7,178 nt of DNA from an uncultured Sphingomonadales bacterium (GTDB lineage: Bacteria > Pseudomonadota > Alphaproteobacteria > Sphingomonadales > Sphingomonadaceae), in contig CAIWFP010000508.1 in the NCBI GenBank assembly GCA_903911985.1, positions 1 to 7,178 of the forward strand. Direction: 5' to 3'. Below the pieces are notes generated by a model that did no database searches, was not told the origin of the DNA, and saw only the letters and a program-made list of their open reading frames with translations. Made by a program: the position numbers and the translations under genes. This document shows positions 1 to 6,490 of this stretch, piece after piece (the first letter of the stretch is position 1; each line of letters opens with the position of its first letter).

Positions 1-648
1 GGGGCTGGCAATGCCGAAATCGCGGGTGAGGGCGGCGGCGGTGATGCGGGCGCGGGCCACGATGAGGGCACTGGTGAGGGCGGCGGGGACTTGGGCCAGC
101 GCGATGTGGACGGTGATGGGCACGGTGCGCAGGCTCGGCCCGGCCAGCATCATGACCGCGTTCTGCGGGGCGATGCCGCAGGCCTGTGCGACGAATTCGG
201 TTTGCCCGGGGTGGGTGAAGCCGACTTCCGCAAGGCGCGATTTGGCGATGGGGCCGGTGACCAGCCCCCCTGCCGCGCCCTTGGTGGCGAGGCTGGTGGC
301 TTCGGTCAGCGAGGCGAGGGCGAGGCGGGCGCCTTCCCGCGAGGGTTCGCCTGGCTGATAGGGCTCTGTGCCTCGCTCCAGTTCCAGCACCGGGAGGGCA
401 TGGGCGAAGGCGGCGCTGGCCTGTGCCGGTGAGCTTATGCGCGTGACGGGCAGATGCAGGCCCCGGGTGGCGGCGGCGGCGACCAGCAGATCGGTCCCGC
501 CCACGGCGAAGAAGGGGGGCAGGGCATCGCCGTCCTGGCCGCCATGGCGCAGCATCCATGCCGCCGCGATCAGCTCTGGCCCGACGCCCGCCGGATCGCC
601 CAGCGACACGGCCAGTGGGAGCGGCGTGGTGTTTGGGGTGACGGTCAT
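1..648 (-). CDS. pdxA: 4-hydroxythreonine-4-phosphate dehydrogenase, 3' end missing (runs off the window)
   Basis: PdxA oxidises 4-phosphohydroxy-L-threonine with NAD to a product that PdxJ condenses into pyridoxine 5'-phosphate, in the cytoplasm (known of the family). The reading frame is open for 216 codons from the ATG at 648 to the window edge; the family is usually about 330 residues, so roughly the last third is missing. Visible motifs are the N-terminal SLGDPAGVGPE at residues 15-25, TGPIAKSRL at 131-139, PGQTEF at 147-152 and TVHIAL at 179-184. The His181 of the last motif aligns with the first metal-ligand histidine of the family. No other in-frame ATG, GTG or TTG lies between this start and surA, and no clear Shine-Dalgarno precedes it. 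The start overlaps by four bases (ATGA) the stop of a 21-codon ORF that itself overlaps the surA stop, so translation may be coupled to surA. Identity is confident from motifs and from the lptD-surA-pdxA order. Confidence 0.93.
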   Translation of the reverse strand, partial: MTVTPNTTPLPLAVSLGDPAGVGPELIAAAWMLRHGGQDGDALPPFFAVGGTDLLVAAAATRGLHLPVTRISSPAQASAAFAHALPVLELERGTEPYQPGEPSREGARLALASLTEATSLATKGAAGGLVTGPIAKSRLAEVGFTHPGQTEFVAQACGIAPQNAVMMLAGPSLRTVPITVHIALAQVPAALTSALIVARARITAAALTRDFGIASP

Positions 649-710
649 GCTGCCGGGCGCGGGGTTGCGCCCACCATCCGGCGAGCGGGGCCCCGCGTCG
701 GTTGCGGCAT
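645..710 (-). other. possible 21-codon minicistron bridging surA and pdxA
   Basis: An ATG at 710-708 shares one base with the surA stop (TGATG). It opens 21 codons, rich in Pro, Arg and Ala, that end with a TGA at 647-645 overlapping the pdxA start (ATGA). It lies in a different frame from both neighbours. The peptide has no recognisable domain. If translated, it would let ribosomes finishing surA re-initiate twice and reach pdxA, which has no evident Shine-Dalgarno. A 12-bp GC palindrome sits inside it. Translation is inferred only from the overlaps, and chance is possible in such GC-rich DNA. Confidence 0.3.
685..696. repeat. 12-bp perfect GC palindrome in the surA-pdxA junction
   Basis: GCGGGGCCCCGC is perfectly self-complementary. 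With a one-base bulge at 697 the pairing extends by CGA/TCG (682-684 with 698-700). In the surA-pdxA mRNA it could form a short, very stable hairpin about 40 nt before the pdxA start. No U-run follows it in the direction of transcription, so it is not an obvious intrinsic terminator. Confidence 0.5.
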
Positions 711-2146
711 CAGTTATAGTCGATAATCGCGTCGCGGCGCAGGTCGCGCAGATACATCTGCGCGCGCTTGTTGACGCGGTCATCTTCCATCTGCGCCATC
801 AGCTCTTCAAAGCTGGGGCCGGATGCGGCCTTGGGATCGTCGCGGCCGCACAGCATCAGCACGCGCACGCCATCCTTTTGCGAACCGAAGGGCTGGGTGG
901 ATTCGCCCAGCGACAGGGCCAGCAGCGATTGTTGCAGCGGTGCCGGCAGATCGCGCACGCGCACGGAATCATTGGCAACCACCTGCGCGCCGATCTTGGC
1001 GGCGGCGGCGTCGATGCCACCGCAGCCATGCGCGGTTTTCACCGTGGCGGCGAGTTCGTCCGCCCGGCGCGCGGCCTCGGCGTCCGAGGTGGTGGACGGC
1101 AGGTTCAGGGTGATTTGCTTGAGCGCCAGCACCGCGTCGCGCGGATCGGCGGTGAGCACCTGCCGCTTGTCGATCAGATAGATGATGGAGTAGCCGCCAT
1201 GCAGTTCGATGGGGCCAGCCAACTGGCCGGTGCCCATGCCGCGCGCGGCCGTGGCCAGTTCCGTGGGTAGCTGCGCGAGGCGGATCCAGCCCAGATCGCC
1301 GCCGACCGCCGCGGTGGAGGCTTCGGAATATTGCCTTGCATAGGCCACGAAGCTGCCGCCCTGCTTCAGCTGGGTCATGATCTGGCGGGCGTTCTCGGCG
1401 ACCTGCGCGCGGCTTTCCGGCGTGGCGGAGAGATAGATCTCGCCGAGGCGGTATTCCTCGGTGCCCTTCGAGGCCTTCAGCCGGTCGAGCAGCTCGCGCA
1501 CTTCAACCTCGCTGACGTTCACAAAGGGCTGAACATTGCGGCGCAGCACCCGCTGCCAGGACATTTCGCCGCGAATCTGGCGCTTCAGCGAGGCCGGCGA
1601 GGAACCCATTGCCGTCAGACGGGCATCGAGCGCGGGGATGCTGAGGTGGAAATTATCCTGCGCCACGCGGGCATAGGTCTCGTCCACTTCGGCATTGTCG
1701 ATGGTGATCTCGGCGGTCTTGGCCTCCTGGATCTCCAGCGTTTCGTCGATCAGGTTGCGCAGCACCTGCAGGCGCAGGCGCTGGGTTTCCTCGGGGCCGA
1801 CCTTGTTGCCATTGGCGGCGAGAATCAGGGCAAGGCGCTGATCGACATCGGTGCCGGTGACGATGTCGCCGTTCACCACGGCGGTGGCGCGGCGCAGATT
1901 GGGGTTGGAATGGCCGAGCATGGTCACTTCGCGAGGGAGCGACAGGGTGCTTTGCGGACCGCTATCGGCATCGGTGTCCTGCGCGCTGGCCCGGCCCGCG
2001 CCCAAACCGCCAACGCCCGCAACGCCCAGACCCGCCAGCGCCAGAGTGGCCGCCCCCATGAAAGCCAGCGAAGGCCGCCCGCGCGAAAGGCGCAGGCGCG
2101 TGGATGTCGGGTGTGCCGGAACCTGCTTGGAAAAGAAATTCATCAC
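710..2146 (-). CDS. surA: periplasmic peptidyl-prolyl isomerase and outer-membrane protein chaperone SurA
   Basis: SurA escorts unfolded outer-membrane proteins across the periplasm, and LptD is a known client in E. coli. The 478-residue product has a long basic N-region, a hydrophobic Ala/Gly/Leu stretch at about 28-50 and a likely signal-peptidase site after ASA at 53-55. The SurA N-domain spans about 85-215, including VNGDIVTGTDVDQRL. One recognisable parvulin domain lies at about 230-328 (EYRLGEIYLS ... FVAYARQYSE ... GGDLGWI ... GGYSIIYL). A second, degenerate parvulin-like segment at about 335-436 lacks the GGDLGW motif and carries Cys375 and Cys433. A C-terminal helix closes the protein. 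The start is GTG at 2146 or the adjacent ATG at 2143; an AGGA at 2161-2158 is 11 nt from the GTG and fits it slightly better. The internal Met30 would leave a signal peptide without basic residues. The stop overlaps the ATG of a minicistron leading to pdxA. A 244-bp spacer separates it from lptD upstream. Confidence 0.93.
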   Translation of the reverse strand: MMNFFSKQVPAHPTSTRLRLSRGRPSLAFMGAATLALAGLGVAGVGGLGAGRASAQDTDADSGPQSTLSLPREVTMLGHSNPNLRRATAVVNGDIVTGTDVDQRLALILAANGNKVGPEETQRLRLQVLRNLIDETLEIQEAKTAEITIDNAEVDETYARVAQDNFHLSIPALDARLTAMGSSPASLKRQIRGEMSWQRVLRRNVQPFVNVSEVEVRELLDRLKASKGTEEYRLGEIYLSATPESRAQVAENARQIMTQLKQGGSFVAYARQYSEASTAAVGGDLGWIRLAQLPTELATAARGMGTGQLAGPIELHGGYSIIYLIDKRQVLTADPRDAVLALKQITLNLPSTTSDAEAARRADELAATVKTAHGCGGIDAAAAKIGAQVVANDSVRVRDLPAPLQQSLLALSLGESTQPFGSQKDGVRVLMLCGRDDPKAASGPSFEELMAQMEDDRVNKRAQMYLRDLRRDAIIDYN

Positions 2147-2203
2147 CGTGACATCGATCCTGTCTCTCCGCCCCGCGCTGCATGCGGGCCGTTTGCCTGC
2201 GGG

Positions 2204-2266
2204 CTATTTTGCCCAAGCTGCCATTGGGCGGCTTAGCCCAAGCTTAACACTCCCGGAAGCCCCCAT
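2204..2266 (-). other. possible 20-codon leader ORF upstream of surA
   Basis: On the minus strand a GGGGAG (2280-2275) stands 8 nt before an ATG at 2266-2264, a good Shine-Dalgarno spacing. The ORF runs 20 codons (begins MGASGSVKLG, ends AAWAK) to a TAG at 2206-2204, 57 nt before the surA start. It covers all three of the competing inverted segments at 2211-2245. The peptide resembles nothing I recognise and has no run of one regulatory amino acid. A second, overlapping ATG at 2274 opens a 13-codon ORF but directly abuts the GGGGAG, so it is less likely. Translation is inferred; confidence is low. Confidence 0.22.
2211..2245. repeat. 9-bp direct repeat flanking an inverted copy; mutually exclusive stems in the surA leader
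   Basis: GCCCAAGCT occurs exactly at 2211-2219 and again at 2236-2244, with the complementary TTGGGC at 2224-2229 between them. The central segment can pair with either flank as a 6-bp stem (loops of 7 and 6 nt) but not both at once. On the surA-sense RNA the proximal stem is followed by AAAA rather than U, so this is not an intrinsic terminator. Six-base stems are short, so a regulatory role is conjecture. Confidence 0.4.
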
Positions 2267-2324
2267 GGAGCCATCTCCCCTGCGCTTGGGCGATAGCGCC
2301 TTTATCCCGGCCTGCCAACACCCC

Positions 2325-2374
2325 TGCCCCAACAGCTGCCCCAACAGCTGCCCCAACAGCTGCCAATGCTGGCA
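2325..2374. repeat. three perfect 12-bp tandem repeats plus a small hairpin in the lptD-surA spacer
   Basis: TGCCCCAACAGC is repeated perfectly at 2325-2336, 2337-2348 and 2349-2360, and a fourth copy breaks off after TGCC. The array runs into a 5-bp stem with a 4-nt loop (TGCCA at 2361-2365, TGGCA at 2370-2374). It lies 17-66 bp beyond the lptD stop, in DNA that encodes neither gene. Such short perfect arrays commonly grow by replication slippage. I see no U-run that would make the hairpin a terminator, and nothing else recognisable in the rest of the 2147-2390 spacer beyond the features listed. Confidence 0.8.
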
Positions 2375-2390
2375 AAGGCGCGGTTTGGGT

Positions 2391-4739
2391 TCATTTGCGC
2401 CCGATATTGTGGAAGGCGATGTGCAGCAGGAAGCTGCTGCCCCGCGCGGCGTCGCCGATCGTGACGTAATCGCGCCGCCAGGTAAGGTCGAATTCGAAAC
2501 AGTCGCTGGTGAACGAGGCGCCGAGGCGGGTGCGCAGCGGCTGGATTTTCGAAGTGGTGGTGCCCGGCACCAGATTGTTGTTCGACAGGTCGAAAATACC
2601 CGAGCCGAACAGCGACCAGTGCCGCGCCAGACCGACACGCGCGGCGGCGCGCAATTCGTGGCTGTCCTGAATGCTTTCCAGAGCGCTGGCGATGGCGCCG
2701 TTCAGCCGGGCATAGCCCAGTTCCAGATAGTTGCTGTCGCTGCCGAAGGTGGCGTCGATTTCGTTGCGGTGAACCGTCAGCGTGCTCTTGTCGAGGCGGT
2801 AGCGGTGCGTCAGCTTGAAAAAGTCGCGATAGCGCACCTCGGTGCGGCCGACGATATCCGACACCTGATCGTAGAGGCCGGTGCCATAGGGGTAGGCCAC
2901 GGCATTGGTGGTGGTGCGATAGGATTGGCCAACCGTGGCGTTCACTGTCCAGCGGGGCCGGTCCAGCCGATAATCCAGACCATAGGTGACGCGAACGCCA
3001 TCCTCGATGCGGTCATAGCCGGGGAAGCGGTTGAGCGCGAAAAGATTGTCGTCCTCCGGCTCCACCGAGCGGGAATCCTCGTTGGGAATGGTCAGGTTGC
3101 GGACTTGAGGTACGGCCACCACCTGCACATGCGGGGTGAGTTGCTGCACACCGCCCAGCGCCGCGCCGATCAGCGGCCAGGTGATGTCCACCGCCGCCAG
3201 CGCCATGCCGCGCGTTTGCCAGCCGGGTTGACCCTGGTAGCTGACGATGTTGGTGAGCAGATTGTCGGTGGAGTGATAAACATCGCCGCGCAGCAGGCCG
3301 GTAAAGGTGACGACCTGTCCCAGCGGCGTGATGCGGCGCACATCCCATTGGGCGCTGGCAAAGGCGCGCTGGGTATTTTGCCCGGCCGAGCGCGAGATGG
3401 CGAGGCTGTTGGCCTGAAGGCTAATCCGTCCATTGGCCCAGGGGTCGGTGAGGGTGTCGCGCCAGTCGATCTCGGGCAGGGCAATGGGGGTCTGCCCTTG
3501 CGTCTGCCCCGGGCGCAGGGTTTGAAAGGCCCAGCCCGCGATGGAGAAATAGGAGTGGGGCGCCACGCGCTCGACATTGACGTTGGAGCGCAGCACGTCG
3601 TCATAGTTGATGTCGTAACGCGACAGGAAGGTGCGGTCGCTGGTGAGGCGGCCCGAGAAATCCACATCCCATTGGGGCGAAAGCTGGAGGTGGCCATTGG
3701 CCTCGACATAGCCGCGGGTTTGCTGCTGCCCGTCGGTCACCACGCCGGACTGCGGGATGACCACGCTGCGCGTGACATAGCCGGTGATCTGGAAGGCCCC
3801 GGCGCCGGTCAACTCGCGATATTGCAGCGAGGCCATGGGCTTGACCTTGCTGAACACCGTGCCGGTCAGCATCAGGTCGCGATTATCGCCAAGCCGCTGG
3901 TAGTAGCTTTCCGCAAGGGAGACGCCATTGTTGGCCGAGGAGCGGATATCGGGAACCATCAGGCCCGAGACCGCGCGGCCATCGGTGGAGACCTGAAGCC
4001 CGGGCAGGGGGATTTTTATCGCGCCGAACAGGTCCAGCCGGGCGCCATAGAGGTGGAACTGCTTGCCATCGGCATCGATGACCACCCGCCGCGCGGTGAT
4101 TTTCCAGATCGGGCTGGTCGGGCAGCCTCTGGCATCCACCACATCGCAGGCGGTATAGGCGGCGCGATCCATGCGCACCTTGCCATCGGCGCCGCGCGTG
4201 CCGCCAGTGGCGGCCAGCCGCCCACCTTCGCGCAGCAGGAGCAGCATGTCCTGCATCACACCGGTTTTCAGATCGTCACTCAGCACGACATGGTCGGTGA
4301 AGGTCTCGTTGCCGTCCTCGTCCACCACCCGCACATTGCCGTCGGCGAGAATTTCGCTGGTCTTGCGGTTCCAGGTGACCGTGTCGGCCCGCACCGATTG
4401 ATGCTCGCGATGGAGGAAGACATTGCCACGGGCGGTGACGAGGTCGCCATGGTCGGCATCGGCATAATCGACCTGATCAGCCTCGAAGCTGACGGGCTGG
4501 TCGGCCACGGACGGGGATTCGGCCGAGGGCTGGGCCAGAGGAAGGGTTGCGGGCGAATCACCCGCTTCGCTGGCCCGGGCAGGCGCATGGCCGAGCAGCG
4601 CCAGCGCCAGCGGACCCGCCAGCCACGCCCGGGAGCCGCGCAGGGTGGCGATTTGTGCCAAGCCCCCGGCCCAACGGGGGGCGGAGCGCGAAGGATGACA
4701 AGCGAGGAACCGGGCCGAAGGCCACCACAGTGGGAGCAT
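2391..4739 (-). CDS. lptD: LPS-assembly outer-membrane protein LptD
   Basis: LptD, with the lipoprotein LptE, is the outer-membrane translocon that places lipopolysaccharide on the cell surface. The 782-residue product has a long N-region, a hydrophobic segment at about 38-50 and a likely signal cleavage after ARA (54-56). A periplasmic OstA/LptA-like jellyroll follows at about 80-180 (VSFEADQVDY, GDLVTARGNVFL, SEILADGNVRV), then a barrel from about 215 to the end, including the family-typical NRFPGYDRIEDGVRVTYGLDY region (570-590). Length is normal for the family. After signal removal only three cysteines remain: Cys198, Cys206 and Cys747. E. coli LptD has four, forming two interdomain disulfides. 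The ATG at 4739 is the outermost start; only a weak AGGC precedes it, so a start somewhat inside, before the hydrophobic segment, is possible. It begins a minus-strand block with surA and pdxA and diverges from pepA. Confidence 0.94.
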   Translation of the reverse strand: MLPLWWPSARFLACHPSRSAPRWAGGLAQIATLRGSRAWLAGPLALALLGHAPARASEAGDSPATLPLAQPSAESPSVADQPVSFEADQVDYADADHGDLVTARGNVFLHREHQSVRADTVTWNRKTSEILADGNVRVVDEDGNETFTDHVVLSDDLKTGVMQDMLLLLREGGRLAATGGTRGADGKVRMDRAAYTACDVVDARGCPTSPIWKITARRVVIDADGKQFHLYGARLDLFGAIKIPLPGLQVSTDGRAVSGLMVPDIRSSANNGVSLAESYYQRLGDNRDLMLTGTVFSKVKPMASLQYRELTGAGAFQITGYVTRSVVIPQSGVVTDGQQQTRGYVEANGHLQLSPQWDVDFSGRLTSDRTFLSRYDINYDDVLRSNVNVERVAPHSYFSIAGWAFQTLRPGQTQGQTPIALPEIDWRDTLTDPWANGRISLQANSLAISRSAGQNTQRAFASAQWDVRRITPLGQVVTFTGLLRGDVYHSTDNLLTNIVSYQGQPGWQTRGMALAAVDITWPLIGAALGGVQQLTPHVQVVAVPQVRNLTIPNEDSRSVEPEDDNLFALNRFPGYDRIEDGVRVTYGLDYRLDRPRWTVNATVGQSYRTTTNAVAYPYGTGLYDQVSDIVGRTEVRYRDFFKLTHRYRLDKSTLTVHRNEIDATFGSDSNYLELGYARLNGAIASALESIQDSHELRAAARVGLARHWSLFGSGIFDLSNNNLVPGTTTSKIQPLRTRLGASFTSDCFEFDLTWRRDYVTIGDAARGSSFLLHIAFHNIGRK

Positions 4740-4822
4740 GGCTTGCCTATCGCACTGCCCGCGCCTAACTGCAATCCGCGTCGCACGGGATGGCGGGCGC
4801 CTATGCCGACTTTTTGCCGAGG

Positions 4823-4849
4823 TGCCCGCAAAATTGGACTTGCCCGCAA
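4823..4849. repeat. 9-bp direct repeat, 18-bp period, upstream of lptD
   Basis: TGCCCGCAA is present exactly at 4823-4831 and 4841-4849, two copies 18 bp apart start to start, separated by AATTGGACT. On the lptD-sense strand each reads TTGCGGGCA. The spacing is close to two helical turns (about 21 bp) but not equal to it. It lies 84-110 bp before the lptD ATG and could be a paired regulator-binding site. That function is inferred only from position and exact repetition. Confidence 0.5.
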
Positions 4850-4879
4850 GGTGGGATAGCGTTCAATCCCCGCCGACAC

Positions 4880-4897
4880 TTCGCGTCGCGACGCGAA
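4880..4897. promoter_or_regulatory. 18-bp perfect palindrome between lptD and pepA (candidate operator)
   Basis: TTCGCGTCGCGACGCGAA equals its own reverse complement over all 18 bases; the flanking bases (C4879, A4898) break the symmetry. It lies 63 bp before the pepA ATG and 140 bp before the lptD ATG. Perfect dyads of this size in a divergent spacer are typical of sites for dimeric repressors or activators. I do not recognise it as the consensus of any named regulator. As RNA it would form a 7-bp stem with a 4-nt loop but no following U-run. Confidence 0.5.
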
Positions 4898-4901
4898 ACG
4901 C

Positions 4902-4925
4902 CATTATCAGCCGTCATTATTCAGC
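4902..4925. repeat. imperfect direct repeat upstream of pepA
   Basis: CATTATCAGC (4902-4911) recurs 13 bp downstream as CATTATTCAGC (4915-4925), with one extra T. It is the most AT-rich part of the spacer and immediately follows the 18-bp palindrome. The CATTAT hexamers could be alternative -10 boxes or half-sites of a binding element. There is no direct support for either. Confidence 0.35.
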
Positions 4926-4948
4926 AGACAGTATACAGCCCGCAATAC

Positions 4949-4952
4949 AGGA
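4949..4952 (+). promoter_or_regulatory. ribosome-binding site that decides the pepA start
   Basis: AGGA at 4949-4952 stands 8 nt before the ATG at 4961. An in-frame ATG at 4952 begins on the last base of this motif and so is too close to use it. This favours 4961 over 4952 and over starts farther upstream in the open frame. Confidence 0.6.
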
Positions 4953-4960
4953 TGCCTTCA

Positions 4961-6490
4961 ATGCAGATTGAGTTCCTCGACGCCGCTCCCACCTCCGGCT
5001 CTGGCCCCGCCATCCGCCTCACGGCCCATCTGTGCGCCGGGGACAGCCTGCCGCCCAGTCTGGAGCCGGTGTTGGCACAGGGCGCGGCGGCGGCGCGGTT
5101 TGCCGGCAAGCCCGGGCAGATCTTCGAGGGTTTTGTCGAGCGGTCCGGGGGGCTGGCGCGGGTGGTGCTGGTGGGAATCGGCGCGGGAATCGGCGCGGGA
5201 ATCGGCGCGGGTGTCGGCAAGGCTGATGCGGAGGCCGATGGTTTTGCGCGGCGCCAGACTTTGGAGAAGGCCGGGGCAGCACTGGTCGCCCGCTATCGCA
5301 CCTCTGGCGAGGAGGCGTTGCTGCTCGACCTGTCGGGCGGTGGGCTGAGCGCGGCGGATGTGGTGGCGGTGCTGCTGGGCGCGAGGCTGCGCGGCTGGCG
5401 GCAGGATGGCTATCGCACCACGCTGAAGGACGAGCAGAAGCGTTCGCTTACCCGCATCGCCGTGCTGGGCGCGCCTGGAGAGGCGCAGGCGGCATGGGGC
5501 GATGCTTCCGCGCTGGCCGAGGGGGTGGAGTTTACCCGCGAACTGGTGACGGAGCCCGCCAATGTGCTTTACCCTGAAAGCTTTGTCGCGCGGTGCCAGC
5601 GGCGGCTGGCGGGTACGGGGCTGGAGCTCACCGTGCTGGGCAAGGCGGAGATGACCGCGCTGGGCATGGGCGCGCTGCTGGGCGTGTCGCAGGGTTCCGC
5701 CCGCGAGCCGCGTTTGCTGGCGATGGTGTGGAATGGCGGCAAGAAGGGCGACAAGCCCACCGCCTTCATCGGCAAGGGCGTTACTTTCGATTCGGGCGGC
5801 ATCAGCCTGAAGCCACCCGGCGGCATGGAAGACATGAAGTGGGACATGGGCGGCGCGGGCGCGGTGGCGGGCACCATGCTGGCCCTCGCCCGGCGCGGGG
5901 CAAAGGCCAATGTCGTCGGCATCTGCGGCTTGGTGGAAAACATGCCCGATGGACTGGCGCAGCGGCCCGGCGATGTCGTCACCAGCCTGAGCGGACAGAC
6001 CATCGAGGTGATCAACACCGACGCCGAGGGGCGGCTGGTGCTGTGCGATGTGCTGACCTGGGCGCAACGGGAGTTCAAGCCTGCCGCCATTGTGGATCTG
6101 GCGACGCTGACCGGTGCGATTATCGCCGCGCTGGCGCATGAATATGCCGGGCTGTTCACCAATGACGATGCCCTGGGTGATGCCCTGACCAAAGCGGGCA
6201 AGGCCAGTGGCGACGAGCTGTGGCGTTTTCCCATGGGGCCGGTCTATGACAAGATGATCGACAGCCCGATTGCCGATATGAAAAACACCGGCGGGCGCTT
6301 TGGTGGCTCCATCACCGCCGCGCAGTTCCTCGCCCGTTTCATCGACAAGGGCACCCCCTGGGCCCACCTCGACATTGCCGGCACGGTTTGGGCCGACAAG
6401 CCGGGCGCGACATGGGACAAGGGCGCCACCGGCTTTGGTGTGCGGCTGCTCGATGCCTATGTGCGCGATGTGCTGGAGGCTGCCGGATAA
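4961..6490 (+). CDS. pepA: leucyl aminopeptidase, M17 family
   Basis: This cytosolic dimetal aminopeptidase removes N-terminal residues from peptides and forms hexamers in the family. The start at 4961 gives 509 residues, close to the usual 480-510. The C-terminal catalytic domain is complete: GKGVTFDSGGISLKP at 271-285, DMKWDMGGAGAV at 291-302 and the signature NTDAEGRLVLCD at 352-363. By alignment with E. coli PepA (offset of two) the metal ligands are Lys272, Asp277, Asp295, Asp354 and Glu356, and the catalytic residues are Lys284 and Arg358; all are present. The N-terminal domain is more variable and contains an in-frame Gly-Ile-Gly-Ala expansion at about 72-87, encoded by a 12-bp tandem repeat. 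The stop TAA overlaps an ATG of the repeat array leading to holC. It diverges from lptD; E. coli PepA also binds DNA as a regulator, but nothing here shows that role. Confidence 0.96.
   Translation: MQIEFLDAAPTSGSGPAIRLTAHLCAGDSLPPSLEPVLAQGAAAARFAGKPGQIFEGFVERSGGLARVVLVGIGAGIGAGIGAGVGKADAEADGFARRQTLEKAGAALVARYRTSGEEALLLDLSGGGLSAADVVAVLLGARLRGWRQDGYRTTLKDEQKRSLTRIAVLGAPGEAQAAWGDASALAEGVEFTRELVTEPANVLYPESFVARCQRRLAGTGLELTVLGKAEMTALGMGALLGVSQGSAREPRLLAMVWNGGKKGDKPTAFIGKGVTFDSGGISLKPPGGMEDMKWDMGGAGAVAGTMLALARRGAKANVVGICGLVENMPDGLAQRPGDVVTSLSGQTIEVINTDAEGRLVLCDVLTWAQREFKPAAIVDLATLTGAIIAALAHEYAGLFTNDDALGDALTKAGKASGDELWRFPMGPVYDKMIDSPIADMKNTGGRFGGSITAAQFLARFIDKGTPWAHLDIAGTVWADKPGATWDKGATGFGVRLLDAYVRDVLEAAG
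5173..5220 (+). repeat. 12-bp tandem repeat inside pepA, three perfect copies plus one degenerate
   Basis: GGGAATCGGCGC is perfectly repeated at 5173-5184, 5185-5196 and 5197-5208, followed by a diverged copy, GGGTGTCGGCAA (5209-5220). It encodes GIGA three times and then GVGK. Related aminopeptidases usually have a single Val-Gly-(Leu/Ile)-Gly-Lys-like turn here, so the array looks like a slippage expansion adding about 12 residues to a glycine-rich loop in the N-terminal domain. The unit is a multiple of three, so the frame is kept. Confidence 0.85.

Larger units (their letters stand above)
4740..4960. promoter_or_regulatory. shared divergent lptD/pepA control region
   Basis: These 221 bp separate the two divergent starts and must contain the promoters for both unless lptD is read from elsewhere. 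On the pepA side an AT-richer patch (4902-4937) includes CATTAT twice and TATACA at 4932-4937, which could serve as -10 elements. None has a convincing -35 at 16-18 bp, so I do not assign a promoter. On the lptD side I found no convincing sigma-70 or extracytoplasmic-sigma promoter by eye. The region holds three structured elements listed separately: a 9-bp direct repeat, an 18-bp palindrome and a CATTAT repeat. Confidence 0.6.

Noticed and set aside
368..1270. 300-codon plus-strand open frame across the pdxA start and the 3' part of surA
   Set aside because: It overlaps two well-supported minus-strand genes and has no motif of its own.
2325..2360. CRISPR-like array
   Set aside because: The copies are contiguous 12-mers with no spacers, so this is a simple tandem repeat.
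2361..2374. Hairpin after lptD as an intrinsic terminator
   Set aside because: The stem is only 5 bp and no U-run follows on the lptD-sense strand.
1851..4859. 1002-codon open frame on the plus strand, antisense to lptD and the start of surA
   Set aside because: It is a by-product of high-GC codon usage opposite a real gene. The translation is low-complexity, with no family motif, and lptD on the other strand has a signal peptide, domain order and family signatures.
4790..4960. N-terminal extension of PepA to the ATG at 4790
   Set aside because: The extra 57 residues cover the palindrome and direct repeats, look non-coding, and lack a ribosome-binding site. AGGA sits correctly for 4961, which gives the normal family length.
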